Below are positions 8,223 through 18,026 of a DNA stretch of 64,000 nt, in pieces. The stretch lies in contig OY969786.1 in NCBI GenBank assembly GCA_963703075.1, positions 3,038,001-3,102,000 on the forward strand, given 5' to 3'. A program made the position numbers and the translations under genes. Below the pieces are notes generated by a model, which saw nothing but the letters and a program-made list of their open reading frames with translations, did no database searches and was not told the DNA's origin. Each line of letters starts with the position of its first letter. The first letter of the stretch is position 1. This stretch comes from Korobacter sp963703075 (GTDB lineage Bacteria > Acidobacteriota > Terriglobia > Terriglobales > Acidobacteriaceae).

Positions 8223-8999
8223 ATGGAACTCATCTCGCCAACTGATTTCGCGAAAGAGAAAATCCTGGCGGTCCAGGAATACGCGCAGTTGGCGGGGCGT
8301 TCGCTTGCCAATGTCTTTGCCCATCCGCGCTATCTTGCCGACACCTTGCAGCAGGCCGACCTCATCGGCGTTGGATCGCTGCCCATCGTGGTGTTGGCCG
8401 GATTTTTCACTGGCGCGGCCCTCGCGCTCAACACCTCTTCGACTCTCGAACAATTCGGCTCCATTTCTCTCACCGGCCAGCTCGTTTCGCTTTCCATGGT
8501 GCGGGAACTCGGCCCCGTGCTGACTGGCCTCATGGTGGCCGGGCGAAATTCCAGTGGCATGGCCAGCGAACTGGGTTCGATGAAAGTCACCGAGCAAATC
8601 GACGCCATGCGGGCTCTAGGTACCGATCCTTCGAAGAAACTCGTGACCCCGCGCGTGATTTCCTCGGTACTGATGCTGTTTTTCCTCACCGTCATTTCCG
8701 ACCTGCTCGGTCTGGCCGGCGGCTTTGTCATGTCCTGGGCGTTCTTAGGACTCGATGCAAACCAGTATTGGACGACTGCCTATCAGTCGCTCGTCTTCCA
8801 GGATGTCGTGATGGGACTGAGTAAGCCGCTGGTCTTCGGATTCTTCATTGCGACCGTAGGCTGCTACTACGGGATGTCGGCAACCGGCGGCACGCAGGGC
8901 GTGGGCCGTGCCACCACCCAGGCCGTGGTGACCGCCTCCGTGCTGATCATTGCCTCCGACCTCTTCATCACCCGCTTCCTTATGGTCGCTCTCGGGTAG
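8223..8999 (+). CDS. mlaE: MlaE-family ABC permease
   Basis: This is the inner-membrane permease of a phospholipid/Mce-type transporter, 258 residues with several hydrophobic segments. It shows the MlaE features: an N-terminal amphipathic part, then VRELGPVLTGLMVAGRNSS, GSMKVTEQIDAMRALG and a C-terminal GATTQAV-like block (GRATTQAVV). It reads divergently from mobA and is followed four bases later by its partner ATPase. No MlaD/Mce substrate-binding gene is next to it, so that subunit must be encoded elsewhere. Confidence 0.93.
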   Translation: MELISPTDFAKEKILAVQEYAQLAGRSLANVFAHPRYLADTLQQADLIGVGSLPIVVLAGFFTGAALALNTSSTLEQFGSISLTGQLVSLSMVRELGPVLTGLMVAGRNSSGMASELGSMKVTEQIDAMRALGTDPSKKLVTPRVISSVLMLFFLTVISDLLGLAGGFVMSWAFLGLDANQYWTTAYQSLVFQDVVMGLSKPLVFGFFIATVGCYYGMSATGGTQGVGRATTQAVVTASVLIIASDLFITRFLMVALG

Positions 9000-9003
9000 C
9001 CTC

Positions 9004-9849
9004 ATGCGCGACACCATCGTCACTCCTGACACCGCCGATCCGAATGCAGATGCAAGCAAAATAGCCATTGCCTTCGAGGATGTCAGCATCGCGTTTGAAG
9101 AGAAGAAAGTGCTCGAGAATATCTCCTTCACCTTGAAGCGCGGCGAAACCAAGGTCGTGCTTGGCGTCGCCGGAAGCGGCAAAACACTTCTCCTGAAACT
9201 CGCTCTCGGCTTGCTTTGCCCTGACAGCGGCCGCATTTTTGTGCTGGGCGAGGAAGTCACCAGCATGAAGGAACAGCAACTCTTCGCCCTTCGTCGCCAG
9301 GTGGGCATGGTGTTCCAGGAAAGCGCGCTCTTCGATTCCCTCACCGTGCGTGGCAACGTCGCCTACCCGCTGATCGAAGAGGGCGGGATTGCTCCCGACG
9401 AGATTGAGCGCCGGGTGCGTGAGGCGCTGCGCTTCGTGGAACTCGAACACACTCTTGATCTGTTTCCCGCGGAGCTCTCGGGAGGCATGCGGCGTCGCGT
9501 CGCCATCGCCCGTGGCATGATCACCAACCCAGAGGTCATCCTCTACGACTCGCCTACCGGCGGCTTAGATCCGGTTACGTCTACGACCATCGTCGAGTTG
9601 ATCGTGAAGGGCCGCGATGTTTATCGCACCAGCTCGATCGTTGTTACCCACCGGTTGCAGGACGCCTTCGTGATGGCGACCCACTACTTCGACAAAGAAG
9701 CCAACGCGATGAAGCTTGTCAAAGAAGGATCGAATCGCGATGTCCACACCCGCTTCCTCATCCTGCGCGACACCAAGGTGATTTTTGAGGGCAATGCCGA
9801 CGACCTGGTCGCTTCGAAAGACGAGTACATCAAGGAATACCTGTCCTAA
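9004..9849 (+). CDS. MlaF-like ABC ATPase lacking the Walker B glutamate
   Basis: Partner ATPase of the MlaE permease, 281 residues from the ATG at 9004. Walker A is GVAGSGKT, the Q-loop segment is MVFQESALFDSLTVRGNVAY, the signature is LSGGMRRRVAIARGM, and the H-loop is IVVTHRLQDA. The Walker B stretch reads ILYDSPTGGLDP: the catalytic base after D182 is Ser183 where the family has Glu. Other motifs are intact. The family normally needs this Glu for fast ATP hydrolysis, so the protein may bind ATP but turn it over slowly, or act as a heterodimer with the complete ATPase at 6651-7529; both ideas are inference. A C-terminal DEYIKEYLS tail ends the protein. Confidence 0.9.
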   Translation: MRDTIVTPDTADPNADASKIAIAFEDVSIAFEEKKVLENISFTLKRGETKVVLGVAGSGKTLLLKLALGLLCPDSGRIFVLGEEVTSMKEQQLFALRRQVGMVFQESALFDSLTVRGNVAYPLIEEGGIAPDEIERRVREALRFVELEHTLDLFPAELSGGMRRRVAIARGMITNPEVILYDSPTGGLDPVTSTTIVELIVKGRDVYRTSSIVVTHRLQDAFVMATHYFDKEANAMKLVKEGSNRDVHTRFLILRDTKVIFEGNADDLVASKDEYIKEYLS

Positions 9850-9936
9850 GCCACTCCCTCAGGGCGCTTCGCTGTAAGCGGTTGCTAACTCCCGCCACGC
9901 TTCGGTGTCCATAGCTAGATAGAATAGTTCTGGGAC

Positions 9937-11619
9937 ATGAAACCCTTAATCATCACGGTCCTCTGCTGTTTGTTCCTGCTGCCTTGTCTTGCGCAGGGAG
10001 TAGCGGCCCAGCAGGCCCCAAAAAACGGGTCGATCTCCGGGTCCGTCACCCAATACGGCAGCGGCGACCCGGTTCGCACGGCGGAAGTTTCCGTCTCGTG
10101 GAACACGGATACGCAAAGGCTGGTGCCCGGCGAAACGATCCCGCAAGGGACCACCGTCGTCACCGATCGCAACGGACACTTTCAGTTTCCGAGCCTGGCG
10201 CCCGGTGATTACAACCTCACCATACAAAAAAGCGGGTATCACGGCTTTCGCACGCCCAACAGCGAGACATGGCTGGAAACCTTCAACATCACCGTCTCCC
10301 CCGGACAAGCCATCACCGACCTTGTGCTTGCCATGCAGCCGGGAGCGGTGATCACGGGAAGGGTCACCGACGAGACGGGCGAGCCGATGGCCAATGTCCA
10401 GGTAAACGCATTGAAATGGGTGTATGCCACCCATCGGCGGCAGTTGCGGGCAACGGGAGCAAGTGCGACGGACACCCAAGGCAATTACCGCATCGCTGCA
10501 CTGGAGCCCGGCCGCTATGTCGTCCGCGCCAGCACCACGGCCGAGGACACCCCTACCAAGCAGCGCTATGCGCCTTCCTATTTCCCCGATGTATCTTCCC
10601 CAAGCGACGCTAATACCCTGGCATTGCGCCCCGGCGATCAGACCGTAGCCGACTTTCGCATGACCCGAGTGCGTGTCGCCCGGATCAGCGGCCATGTGAG
10701 TGGCACCGGCGCGAAGGTTGAGACGCAGGTGTACCTGCGCAACCTCCAGGACCCAGGCGCAGCCATCATGCGCGGCCCCGGCGCGACTGTCGATGCCAAC
10801 GGAGACTTCAGCATCTACCCCGTTCTGCCGGGAGACTATGTTCTCGGCGCTTTTGAGTTTGGCGGGGACAACGACCAGAACCCCCGGCGCGCGGAAGCCC
10901 CCATCAAGGTCGACGGCTCCGATCTCAAAGACGTGAACCTGACCATGGAAGACGCCGGCCGGGCCAGCCTCCAAGGCACCTTGCGGGTGGATGGGGAAAA
11001 CCTGCGTCATCCTTCGCTCGACAGTCTGCGCGTAGGCCTCCTGCCCGCCGACGATAGCTCCGGCAACGCAGAGTTCATCGGAGAGGGTGGTTACGCCGCC
11101 GTGGGCGCGGACGGCGCATTGCAGCTCAACCGGGTTCCCCCGGGAAAATACGTAGTTTCCATCACCGCCGACGGCTCCGGATGGGAAGATTTCTATACCA
11201 AGAGCGTGCAGATCGGGAACCGCGACGTAACCGACAGTGTGGTGACCTTCAGTTCGACCCGCGGCGTGGTGCCGATCGCCATCACCGTCGGGATCGACGG
11301 CGCCTACGTAGAAGGCGTGGTCACCGACGACGACAAGCACCCGGTGGCCAACGCCACCGTGATCGGAGTACCGGATCAGGCGCTCCGGAGCCAGTTTGAC
11401 CTCTACCAACACGCTGAAACCGACCAAAATGGCCATTTTCGGCTGCGTGGGATCAAACCAGGAACTTACTCGTTTTTTGCCTGGAACAGCATGGAAGACG
11501 AGTCCTACATGGATCCTGAGTTCCTGCGGCGTTACGAGAACTCTCGCGTGGATCTCACCCTTAATCCTAAGGAGCACCAGACCCTGAACCTGAATGTGCT
11601 CTCAAGCGACATGGAATGA
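9937..11619 (+). CDS. Secreted protein with repeated carboxypeptidase-regulatory-like domains
   Basis: 560 residues. An N-terminal hydrophobic segment ending LPCLAQGVAAQQ looks like a cleaved signal peptide. The rest is a string of beta-sandwich modules of the carboxypeptidase-D regulatory type. They recur as ISGSVT...G....TD..G.F.....PGDY, e.g. GSISGSVTQYGSGDPV, ITGRVTDETGEPMANVQV and VEGVVTDDDKHPVANATV, followed by the GHFRLRGIKPGTY closing motif. No catalytic domain or TonB plug is seen. Such proteins are abundant in Acidobacteria and are thought to be surface-exposed adhesive or carbohydrate-binding modules; the precise role is unknown. It stands alone with its own start after mlaF. Confidence 0.82.
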   Translation: MKPLIITVLCCLFLLPCLAQGVAAQQAPKNGSISGSVTQYGSGDPVRTAEVSVSWNTDTQRLVPGETIPQGTTVVTDRNGHFQFPSLAPGDYNLTIQKSGYHGFRTPNSETWLETFNITVSPGQAITDLVLAMQPGAVITGRVTDETGEPMANVQVNALKWVYATHRRQLRATGASATDTQGNYRIAALEPGRYVVRASTTAEDTPTKQRYAPSYFPDVSSPSDANTLALRPGDQTVADFRMTRVRVARISGHVSGTGAKVETQVYLRNLQDPGAAIMRGPGATVDANGDFSIYPVLPGDYVLGAFEFGGDNDQNPRRAEAPIKVDGSDLKDVNLTMEDAGRASLQGTLRVDGENLRHPSLDSLRVGLLPADDSSGNAEFIGEGGYAAVGADGALQLNRVPPGKYVVSITADGSGWEDFYTKSVQIGNRDVTDSVVTFSSTRGVVPIAITVGIDGAYVEGVVTDDDKHPVANATVIGVPDQALRSQFDLYQHAETDQNGHFRLRGIKPGTYSFFAWNSMEDESYMDPEFLRRYENSRVDLTLNPKEHQTLNLNVLSSDME

Positions 11620-11818
11620 GAGAGTTAACCCTTCCCAAGGGCGGTACTTCTTTGCATCTTGGGTGCCCGTGGTAACATCTAACTACTGTCTCGCAAACTA
11701 GATGCGACTTTTGAGCTGAACCGGGCAATTTCCGGCGTCATCTCTCAGATCCCGCGAAAACCTAGCCCGAGATCGTCCGTAGCGGCGCACGCTACAACTC
11801 TGTACTTAAGGAGAATAG

Positions 11819-12019
11819 ATGGCTGGAAACTCTCGCCCATCGTTTACCAAGCGTTTGAAGGAACGCGCCCGCCAGGAGAAACAGGCGGAAAAAGCACAGA
11901 AGAAATTGCAGCGTAAAGCTGAAAAGGAAGAAACCCCCACCGCCGCAACACCCGGCCAGCCCGTTATTCAGTATGACGAAGAGGGTCAGCCACAAGCGTT
12001 GGACTTCCACGATTTCTAA
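11819..12019 (+). CDS. Small highly charged protein
   Basis: 66 residues, with a strong AAGGAG ribosome-binding site eight bases before the ATG. The first half is a Lys/Arg/Glu/Gln-rich helix (KRLKERARQEKQAEKAQ and on); the second half is acidic and ends QALDFHDF. No domain is recognised. The amphipathic basic helix suggests a nucleic-acid or ribosome contact, but that is a guess. It precedes the DEAD-box helicase gene by 168 bases on the same strand, so the two may share a transcript. Composition and ribosome-binding site make it a real gene in my view. Confidence 0.7.
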   Translation: MAGNSRPSFTKRLKERARQEKQAEKAQKKLQRKAEKEETPTAATPGQPVIQYDEEGQPQALDFHDF

Positions 12020-12041
12020 CCGTCCCGGCCGGAAGCCGGAG

Positions 12042-12057
12042 GCGAACGTGAGTTCGC
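12042..12057. repeat. Tetraloop palindrome in the helicase leader
   Basis: GCGAAC-GTGA-GTTCGC, a perfect 6-bp-arm hairpin between the charged small protein gene and the helicase gene. It belongs to a group of similar palindromes in this window. Confidence 0.5.
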
Positions 12058-12187
12058 TACAACCAAATCACTCCAAGTCGCGAATCGCATGTCTCCATTG
12101 CGCGTCGCGAGACGGCAATACCGAACGGTCACCCCATAAGCGCAACACGGCTTTCGTCGGGGACCCCGAAAGAAGACAACGATCCGA

Positions 12188-13381
<1,194 letters not shown>

Positions 13382-13400
13382 CTCAAAGCTTCAAGAACTA

Positions 13401-13425
13401 AGCCCCGTCACGTACGGGGCTTTTT
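13401..13425 (+). terminator. Intrinsic terminator after the helicase gene
   Basis: AGCCCCGT and ACGGGGCT form an 8-bp stem with a 5-base loop, directly followed by TTTTTC. Confidence 0.85.
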
Positions 13426-13539
13426 CATTTTTCACATCCGTTTCGCAATTGGCACGATCACCGAGAGGTGTGATCTGCACTTCCCCGCTCTCAGGTAGAA
13501 TTCTCTTTCGAGGCCCCGTACCGAATTTCTCGTCCCGGA

Positions 13540-15180
13540 GTGCGTCCCCTGAGCGTTGAACTACTGGCAGCTTTCACTGCTTACCAGTCCCACGGAGTGC
13601 AGCATTGGGTCCGCACCCATATTTTTGATACCACGTTTAAGGGCCTGTACCACGCTAACGCCTTTGATCTCTGCCTGCTGATCCCGTACTTCATCGTGCT
13701 CATCATCCTTGCCGGTTATGGCGTCCATCGCTATCAGCTCGTCTGGATGTATTACCGCAACCGCCGCAATAAGACCACCGAGCCCGAACATCGATTCGCG
13801 GACCTGCCGCGCGTCACCGTGCAACTGCCCATTTTCAACGAGCAGTACGTGGTCGATCGCCTGGTGGATTCGATCTGCAAACTCGATTACCCCAAGGACA
13901 AGCTCGATATCCAGTTGCTCGATGACTCGACCGACGAAACGGTCGAAGTGGCGCGTGAAGTCGTAGAACGCTATGCCACGATGGGATATCCCGTCACCTA
14001 CATCCATCGCACCAACCGCCACGGGTTCAAGGCGGGCGCACTACAGGAGGGCATGAACGTCGCCAAAGGGGAGTTCATCGCCATCTTCGACGCCGACTTC
14101 ACGCCGCCCTCCGATTTCCTGATGAAAGTCATCCACCACTTCGCCGACCCACAGATCGGCATGGTGCAGACGCGCTGGACCCACATCAATCGCAACTATT
14201 CGTTTCTCACCGAAGTCGAAGCCATCCTGCTCGATGGACATTTCGTTCTTGAGCACGGCGGTCGTTCGCGCAAAGGTGTTTTCTTTAACTTTAACGGGAC
14301 CGCCGGCATGTGGCGGCGCAAAGCGATTGAGGACGCCGGCGGATGGCAGCACGACACCCTGACCGAAGACACCGACCTCAGCTATCGCGCGCAAGTGAAA
14401 GGCTGGCGCTTCAAATACCTGCAGGATGTCGAGTGCCCCGCCGAGTTGCCAATTGAAATGACTGCCTTTAAAACCCAGCAGGCACGCTGGGCGAAGGGCC
14501 TCATCCAGTGCGCGAAAAAAGTGTTGCCCATGCTCTTCCGCAGCGATGTTCCGCGGCGCATCAAGGTCGAGGCCTGGTATCACCTGACGGCCAATCTCAG
14601 CTATCCGCTGATGATCGTGCTTTCGACCCTACTCATGCCCGCGATGATCATCCGGTTTTACCAGGGATGGTTCCAGATGCTCTACATCGATGTTCCGCTC
14701 TTCCTCGCGTCCACGTTCAGCATTTCGAGTTTCTATCTCGTTTCTCAGAAAGAGCTGCACCCGAACAACTGGCTGCGAACTTTCATGTTCCTGCCTGCCC
14801 TCATGGCGCTCGGCATCGGCCTCACGGTCACGAACACGAAGGCGGTCCTGGAAGCCTTAGTGGGCAAGCAATCCGCATTTGCGCGGACTCCGAAATATCG
14901 CGTCACCGCCAAAGGCGAGAAGTCGTTTGCCGCGAAGAAGTATCGCAAGCGCTTGGGTCTCGTGCCCTGGATCGAACTCGCCATCGGCACCTACTTCGCG
15001 CTCGCGGTCTGGTACGCGATGGTGAATGAAAATTACATCACCGTGCCGTTCCTTTGCCTGTTCGTCTTCGGTTACTGGTACACCGGCTTGATGTCGCTCC
15101 TGCAAGGCCGCTTCGACTCACTCATGGGCCGCGCCGCCAGCCCGGAAAGCCATACCAAGCCCTTCCCCGTCGGCGTCTAG
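13540..15180 (+). CDS. Family 2 glycosyltransferase, cellulose-synthase-like membrane enzyme
   Basis: Processive-type inner-membrane glycosyltransferase, 546 residues, GTG start. A first membrane segment (about 44-62, LCLLIPYFIVLIILAGYG) precedes the GT-A domain with VTVQLPIFNE, the DAD metal motif (184-186), TEDTDLSYRAQVKGW and the QQARWAKG acceptor motif (Q-x-x-R-W). Four or more membrane helices follow. The arrangement resembles BcsA/CslA-type beta-glucan or mannan synthases, but there is no PilZ domain and no Bcs partner genes. Polymer product unknown. A HAD phosphatase gene follows after 289 bases. Confidence 0.88.
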   Translation: MRPLSVELLAAFTAYQSHGVQHWVRTHIFDTTFKGLYHANAFDLCLLIPYFIVLIILAGYGVHRYQLVWMYYRNRRNKTTEPEHRFADLPRVTVQLPIFNEQYVVDRLVDSICKLDYPKDKLDIQLLDDSTDETVEVAREVVERYATMGYPVTYIHRTNRHGFKAGALQEGMNVAKGEFIAIFDADFTPPSDFLMKVIHHFADPQIGMVQTRWTHINRNYSFLTEVEAILLDGHFVLEHGGRSRKGVFFNFNGTAGMWRRKAIEDAGGWQHDTLTEDTDLSYRAQVKGWRFKYLQDVECPAELPIEMTAFKTQQARWAKGLIQCAKKVLPMLFRSDVPRRIKVEAWYHLTANLSYPLMIVLSTLLMPAMIIRFYQGWFQMLYIDVPLFLASTFSISSFYLVSQKELHPNNWLRTFMFLPALMALGIGLTVTNTKAVLEALVGKQSAFARTPKYRVTAKGEKSFAAKKYRKRLGLVPWIELAIGTYFALAVWYAMVNENYITVPFLCLFVFGYWYTGLMSLLQGRFDSLMGRAASPESHTKPFPVGV

Positions 15181-15469
15181 CTGCCCTGGCCATCCTCGCC
15201 AACACTTCTGGCGTACCGTGGTCTACCTCGACCATAGCCTGCGCAAAGGTGCCTTCTGAACCCTCATTCGTGGCCGCTCGCCGATGAGCGTCCACTTGCT
15301 TCATCTTTCGTTTCGGTGAATTTACCGGCGGATTTTTCGATCCTCCCATCCTGAAAATCAAACTTCCATTAAGAGCTTTGATATGAGACGTTTACCTTCA
15401 CGGGGAGAGCCCTCTGCAAGCGTGAATTAACCGTCCTTTTTCAATCGTTTGGAGCGGCTCTGGAATCTA
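15181..15469. other. Intergenic region, nothing recognised
   Basis: No RNA gene or clear promoter was found here. A minus-strand open frame (15122-15349) overlaps the end of the glycosyltransferase gene but lacks a convincing start. The last 100 bases are more A/T-rich and probably hold the promoter of the downstream HAD gene. Confidence 0.4.
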
Positions 15470-16306
15470 ATGCGTATGAACGAAAAGTTGTTGAAACGCT
15501 ACCTTTTCGCGAGTGACTTCGACCAGACGCTGAGCTTTAACGACTCTGGTTTCGTCCTCAGCGAATTACTCGGCGTCCCCAAGGAAGAGTTCGAGCGCCG
15601 CTCGACGGGGATGGCCAAGCTGAATCTTGTGCAGCAAGGCGCTGAACTGGCCTACCTCCTTTTGCACGACCCGGAGTTCCATGACCGCGTACGCCGCGAA
15701 CATCTCTACGAGACCGGCAAACGCATTCCTCTGAAAAAAGATATCGACCAGCTCTACGCCCTGCTCGGCGATGGGATCGACGGGTATCGATTTGATTTTT
15801 ACGTGCTATCCGCCGCCCCGGTCGAGATCGTGCAGTCGGCGCTTGAAGGACTTGTGCCCGCCGATCACATTTACGGTACCGAGTTCAAGTACGACGCCGC
15901 CGGGCGCATCGAGCGCATTACCCGCGCGACCGCCGGGTACGGTAAGGTTGTCCGCCTTGAGCAACTGCAGTCCGAGTTGCAGATCGGGCCCGACCACCTG
16001 ATTTACGCCGGAGATGGCAGCTCCGACATGCATGCCATGCTGCACGTGAACGACGGCGACGGGCTGACCATCGCGGTCTCGCAGAGCCGCAAGCTCACTG
16101 CGGTCGCGCAACGCACCGTGCTGAGCAACAATGCTCTGGCCATGCTGGTGCCGATCCTGGAGAAAGTGGTTGGTTGGGACCAGCCGCAGATCCGCGACTT
16201 CTTCGAGCGCAACGGCTTCCTCGTCCAGGAGTGGGAAAAGGTGCGCACTGACTGGCTGACGTTGAGTCCCGCAATTGCCGGGCTCTCCAGCCGGGCAGGG
16301 GCATAG
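15470..16306 (+). CDS. HAD-superfamily phosphatase
   Basis: Predicted phosphatase, 278 residues from the ATG at 15470; an ATG two codons later is equally possible and no clear ribosome-binding site decides. Motif I is FASDFDQTLS (nucleophile D16, acid/base D18), and the loop-4 motif GDGSSDMHAM is near the C-terminus. An alpha-helical cap lies between, as in the SerB/MtnX-like type. The next gene starts four bases after its stop, so they form one unit. The substrate is not predictable from the sequence. Confidence 0.8.
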   Translation: MRMNEKLLKRYLFASDFDQTLSFNDSGFVLSELLGVPKEEFERRSTGMAKLNLVQQGAELAYLLLHDPEFHDRVRREHLYETGKRIPLKKDIDQLYALLGDGIDGYRFDFYVLSAAPVEIVQSALEGLVPADHIYGTEFKYDAAGRIERITRATAGYGKVVRLEQLQSELQIGPDHLIYAGDGSSDMHAMLHVNDGDGLTIAVSQSRKLTAVAQRTVLSNNALAMLVPILEKVVGWDQPQIRDFFERNGFLVQEWEKVRTDWLTLSPAIAGLSSRAGA

Positions 16307-16309
16307 GCC

Positions 16310-16582
16310 ATGAGTCTGCTGAGTTGGATCGGCTGGATCGCGACCGCGGTCTTCTCCACTTCCTACTTCTTCAAGGGGGCACGCACCCTGCGCTGGATCC
16401 AGGCGGGCGCGGCCACCCTGTGGGTCACGTACGGCATGCTCATCCACGCCATGCCGGTTGTAGTCGCCAACATCATCGTGGCGGCCGCGGCCATCTACTC
16501 GTCCATTGCCGACTCGCGGCCGCAAAAGGCTGCCGCCGATCTGTCGGAACCCGGCGATTCCCTGCAAGATTCCATCTCCTGA
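16310..16582 (+). CDS. Small three-helix membrane protein, YgjV/PQ-loop-like
   Basis: 90 residues with three hydrophobic stretches: SLLSWIGWIATAVFSTSYFF, a middle WIQAGAATLWVTYGMLI segment and MPVVVANIIVAAAAIY. The pattern of GWI...SY.FK, then W..YG, then a Pro-containing third helix resembles the YgjV (CBU_0592-like) half-unit and semiSWEET-like three-helix transporters. Family assignment is tentative. It follows the HAD gene with only three bases between, so it is co-translated; a link between the two functions is unknown. Confidence 0.6.
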   Translation: MSLLSWIGWIATAVFSTSYFFKGARTLRWIQAGAATLWVTYGMLIHAMPVVVANIIVAAAAIYSSIADSRPQKAAADLSEPGDSLQDSIS

Positions 16583-16619
16583 CAGCGCTGCTCCCGGGCT
16601 CTGCTAGGATTACGGCTCT

Positions 16620-17954
16620 ATGGTCCGCCGTCTCCTTGCGACCCTGCTTGTATTGAGCGCGGCTTGCTGCGCTCTCGAACGTCAACCCAACGCCGACTAC
16701 CGCGCCCGCCGCGAACGCCTGGCGCAGGAGATGAAGGGCGGCGTGCTGGTGCTGTTCGCCGGCACGGAAGCCGCCGGGCAGAACGCGGTGTTCGGCTTCC
16801 ACCAGGACAACTACTTCTACTATCTGACCGGGTGGTCGGAACCGGGCGCTGCGGTCGTGATCGCGTCGCCGGCGGAAGCTACCGCCGATCATCCTGCGAG
16901 ACCTTACGTCGAGGTCCTTTACCTTCCGGCGCACAATCTCGCGCAGGAGAAGTGGACGGGGCCGAAGCTGGGGCCGGAGAACCCGCAGGCGCATGCGCTC
17001 ACCGGCTTCGATCGCGTCGAGGTGCTCGACAAGATGCGCGACGACCTCTCATCGATCGTGCCGCAGCCGCGGGCAACGGTGTATTCCGACATCCCAACCG
17101 GCGAACAAGTATCCGCTTCATCGGATGGGCTAGCGTGGCTGAAGCGCGCCAACGCCTTTCCCAACTACGTCGCGTACCAGGATGTGAAGCCGATGCTGGG
17201 CGACTTGCGGCGCATCAAGGACGCGGGCGAGATCGAGCTGATCCGCAAGGCGACGAACGCGTCCATCGCAGGGCAATCGGCGGCACTCAAGGCCATCAAG
17301 CCCGGCGTGACGGAGCGTGAGATCGCGGCCTTGCAGCAGTACGAGTTTGGCAAGCGCGGCTGCGAGCGTCCTTCGTATGCGCCGATCGTCGGCTCTGGAT
17401 ATAACAGCACCGTCCTGCACTACTCGGAAGACTCAGGCACGCTGAAGGATGGCGATGTCGTGGTGATGGATGTGGCCGGTGAATACAGCATGTACGCCAG
17501 CGACATCACGCGCACCGCGCCCGTGAACGGCCACTTCACGGCGCGGCAGCGCGAGGTCTACGACGTGGTGTACGGAGCGCAGCAGGCGGCAATGAAGGCG
17601 TTCGTGGCGGGTAAGTCGACGCTCTACGGCGAAGGGCCAGATTCACTGGTCAAAGTCGCGCGCGACTACATGAGGGCGCATGGCAAAGACCTGCATGGCG
17701 AGCCGCTGGACAAGTATTTCATTCACGGTCTTGGGCATTACGTAGGCCTGGACGTTCACGACCCTGGCTCGTATGCGACGCCGCTCCAGCCAGGCATGGT
17801 CTTTACGATTGAGCCGGGCATTTACATTCCCGAAGAAAAAATCGGGGTGCGGATCGAGGATATTTTCTACGTCGATGCGGACGGCAAACTGATCGATCTC
17901 ACCGCTGCTTTGCCGCATTCCGCCGACGAAGTTGAACGGGCCACGCAGAAGTAA
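16620..17954 (+). CDS. Xaa-Pro aminopeptidase, M24B family, exported
   Basis: Metallopeptidase removing N-terminal residues before proline, 444 residues. The first about 20 residues (RRLLATLLVLSAACCALE) form a signal peptide, so the enzyme is probably periplasmic. An aminopeptidase-P N-terminal domain (about 25-180, with NYFYYLTGWSEPGA) precedes the pita-bread domain. Metal ligands are visible in VVMDVAGEYSMYASDITRT (two Asp), IHGLGHYVGLDVHD (His), FTIEPGIYI (Glu) and GVRIEDIF (Glu). It could equally be called PepP-like; an extracytoplasmic version is common in this phylum. Confidence 0.9.
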   Translation: MVRRLLATLLVLSAACCALERQPNADYRARRERLAQEMKGGVLVLFAGTEAAGQNAVFGFHQDNYFYYLTGWSEPGAAVVIASPAEATADHPARPYVEVLYLPAHNLAQEKWTGPKLGPENPQAHALTGFDRVEVLDKMRDDLSSIVPQPRATVYSDIPTGEQVSASSDGLAWLKRANAFPNYVAYQDVKPMLGDLRRIKDAGEIELIRKATNASIAGQSAALKAIKPGVTEREIAALQQYEFGKRGCERPSYAPIVGSGYNSTVLHYSEDSGTLKDGDVVVMDVAGEYSMYASDITRTAPVNGHFTARQREVYDVVYGAQQAAMKAFVAGKSTLYGEGPDSLVKVARDYMRAHGKDLHGEPLDKYFIHGLGHYVGLDVHDPGSYATPLQPGMVFTIEPGIYIPEEKIGVRIEDIFYVDADGKLIDLTAALPHSADEVERATQK

Positions 17955-18026
17955 TTACAAAGAGCGTGAACCAAAGTTTTCGCAGTTTCGTTTCATACTT
18001 AGCGACTGACTTCATGAGGAACGTCT

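Noticed and set aside
15122..15349. Minus-strand open frame of about 75 codons overlapping the end of the glycosyltransferase gene
   Set aside because: Arg-rich, antisense to a real gene for a quarter of its length, and no proper ribosome-binding site.
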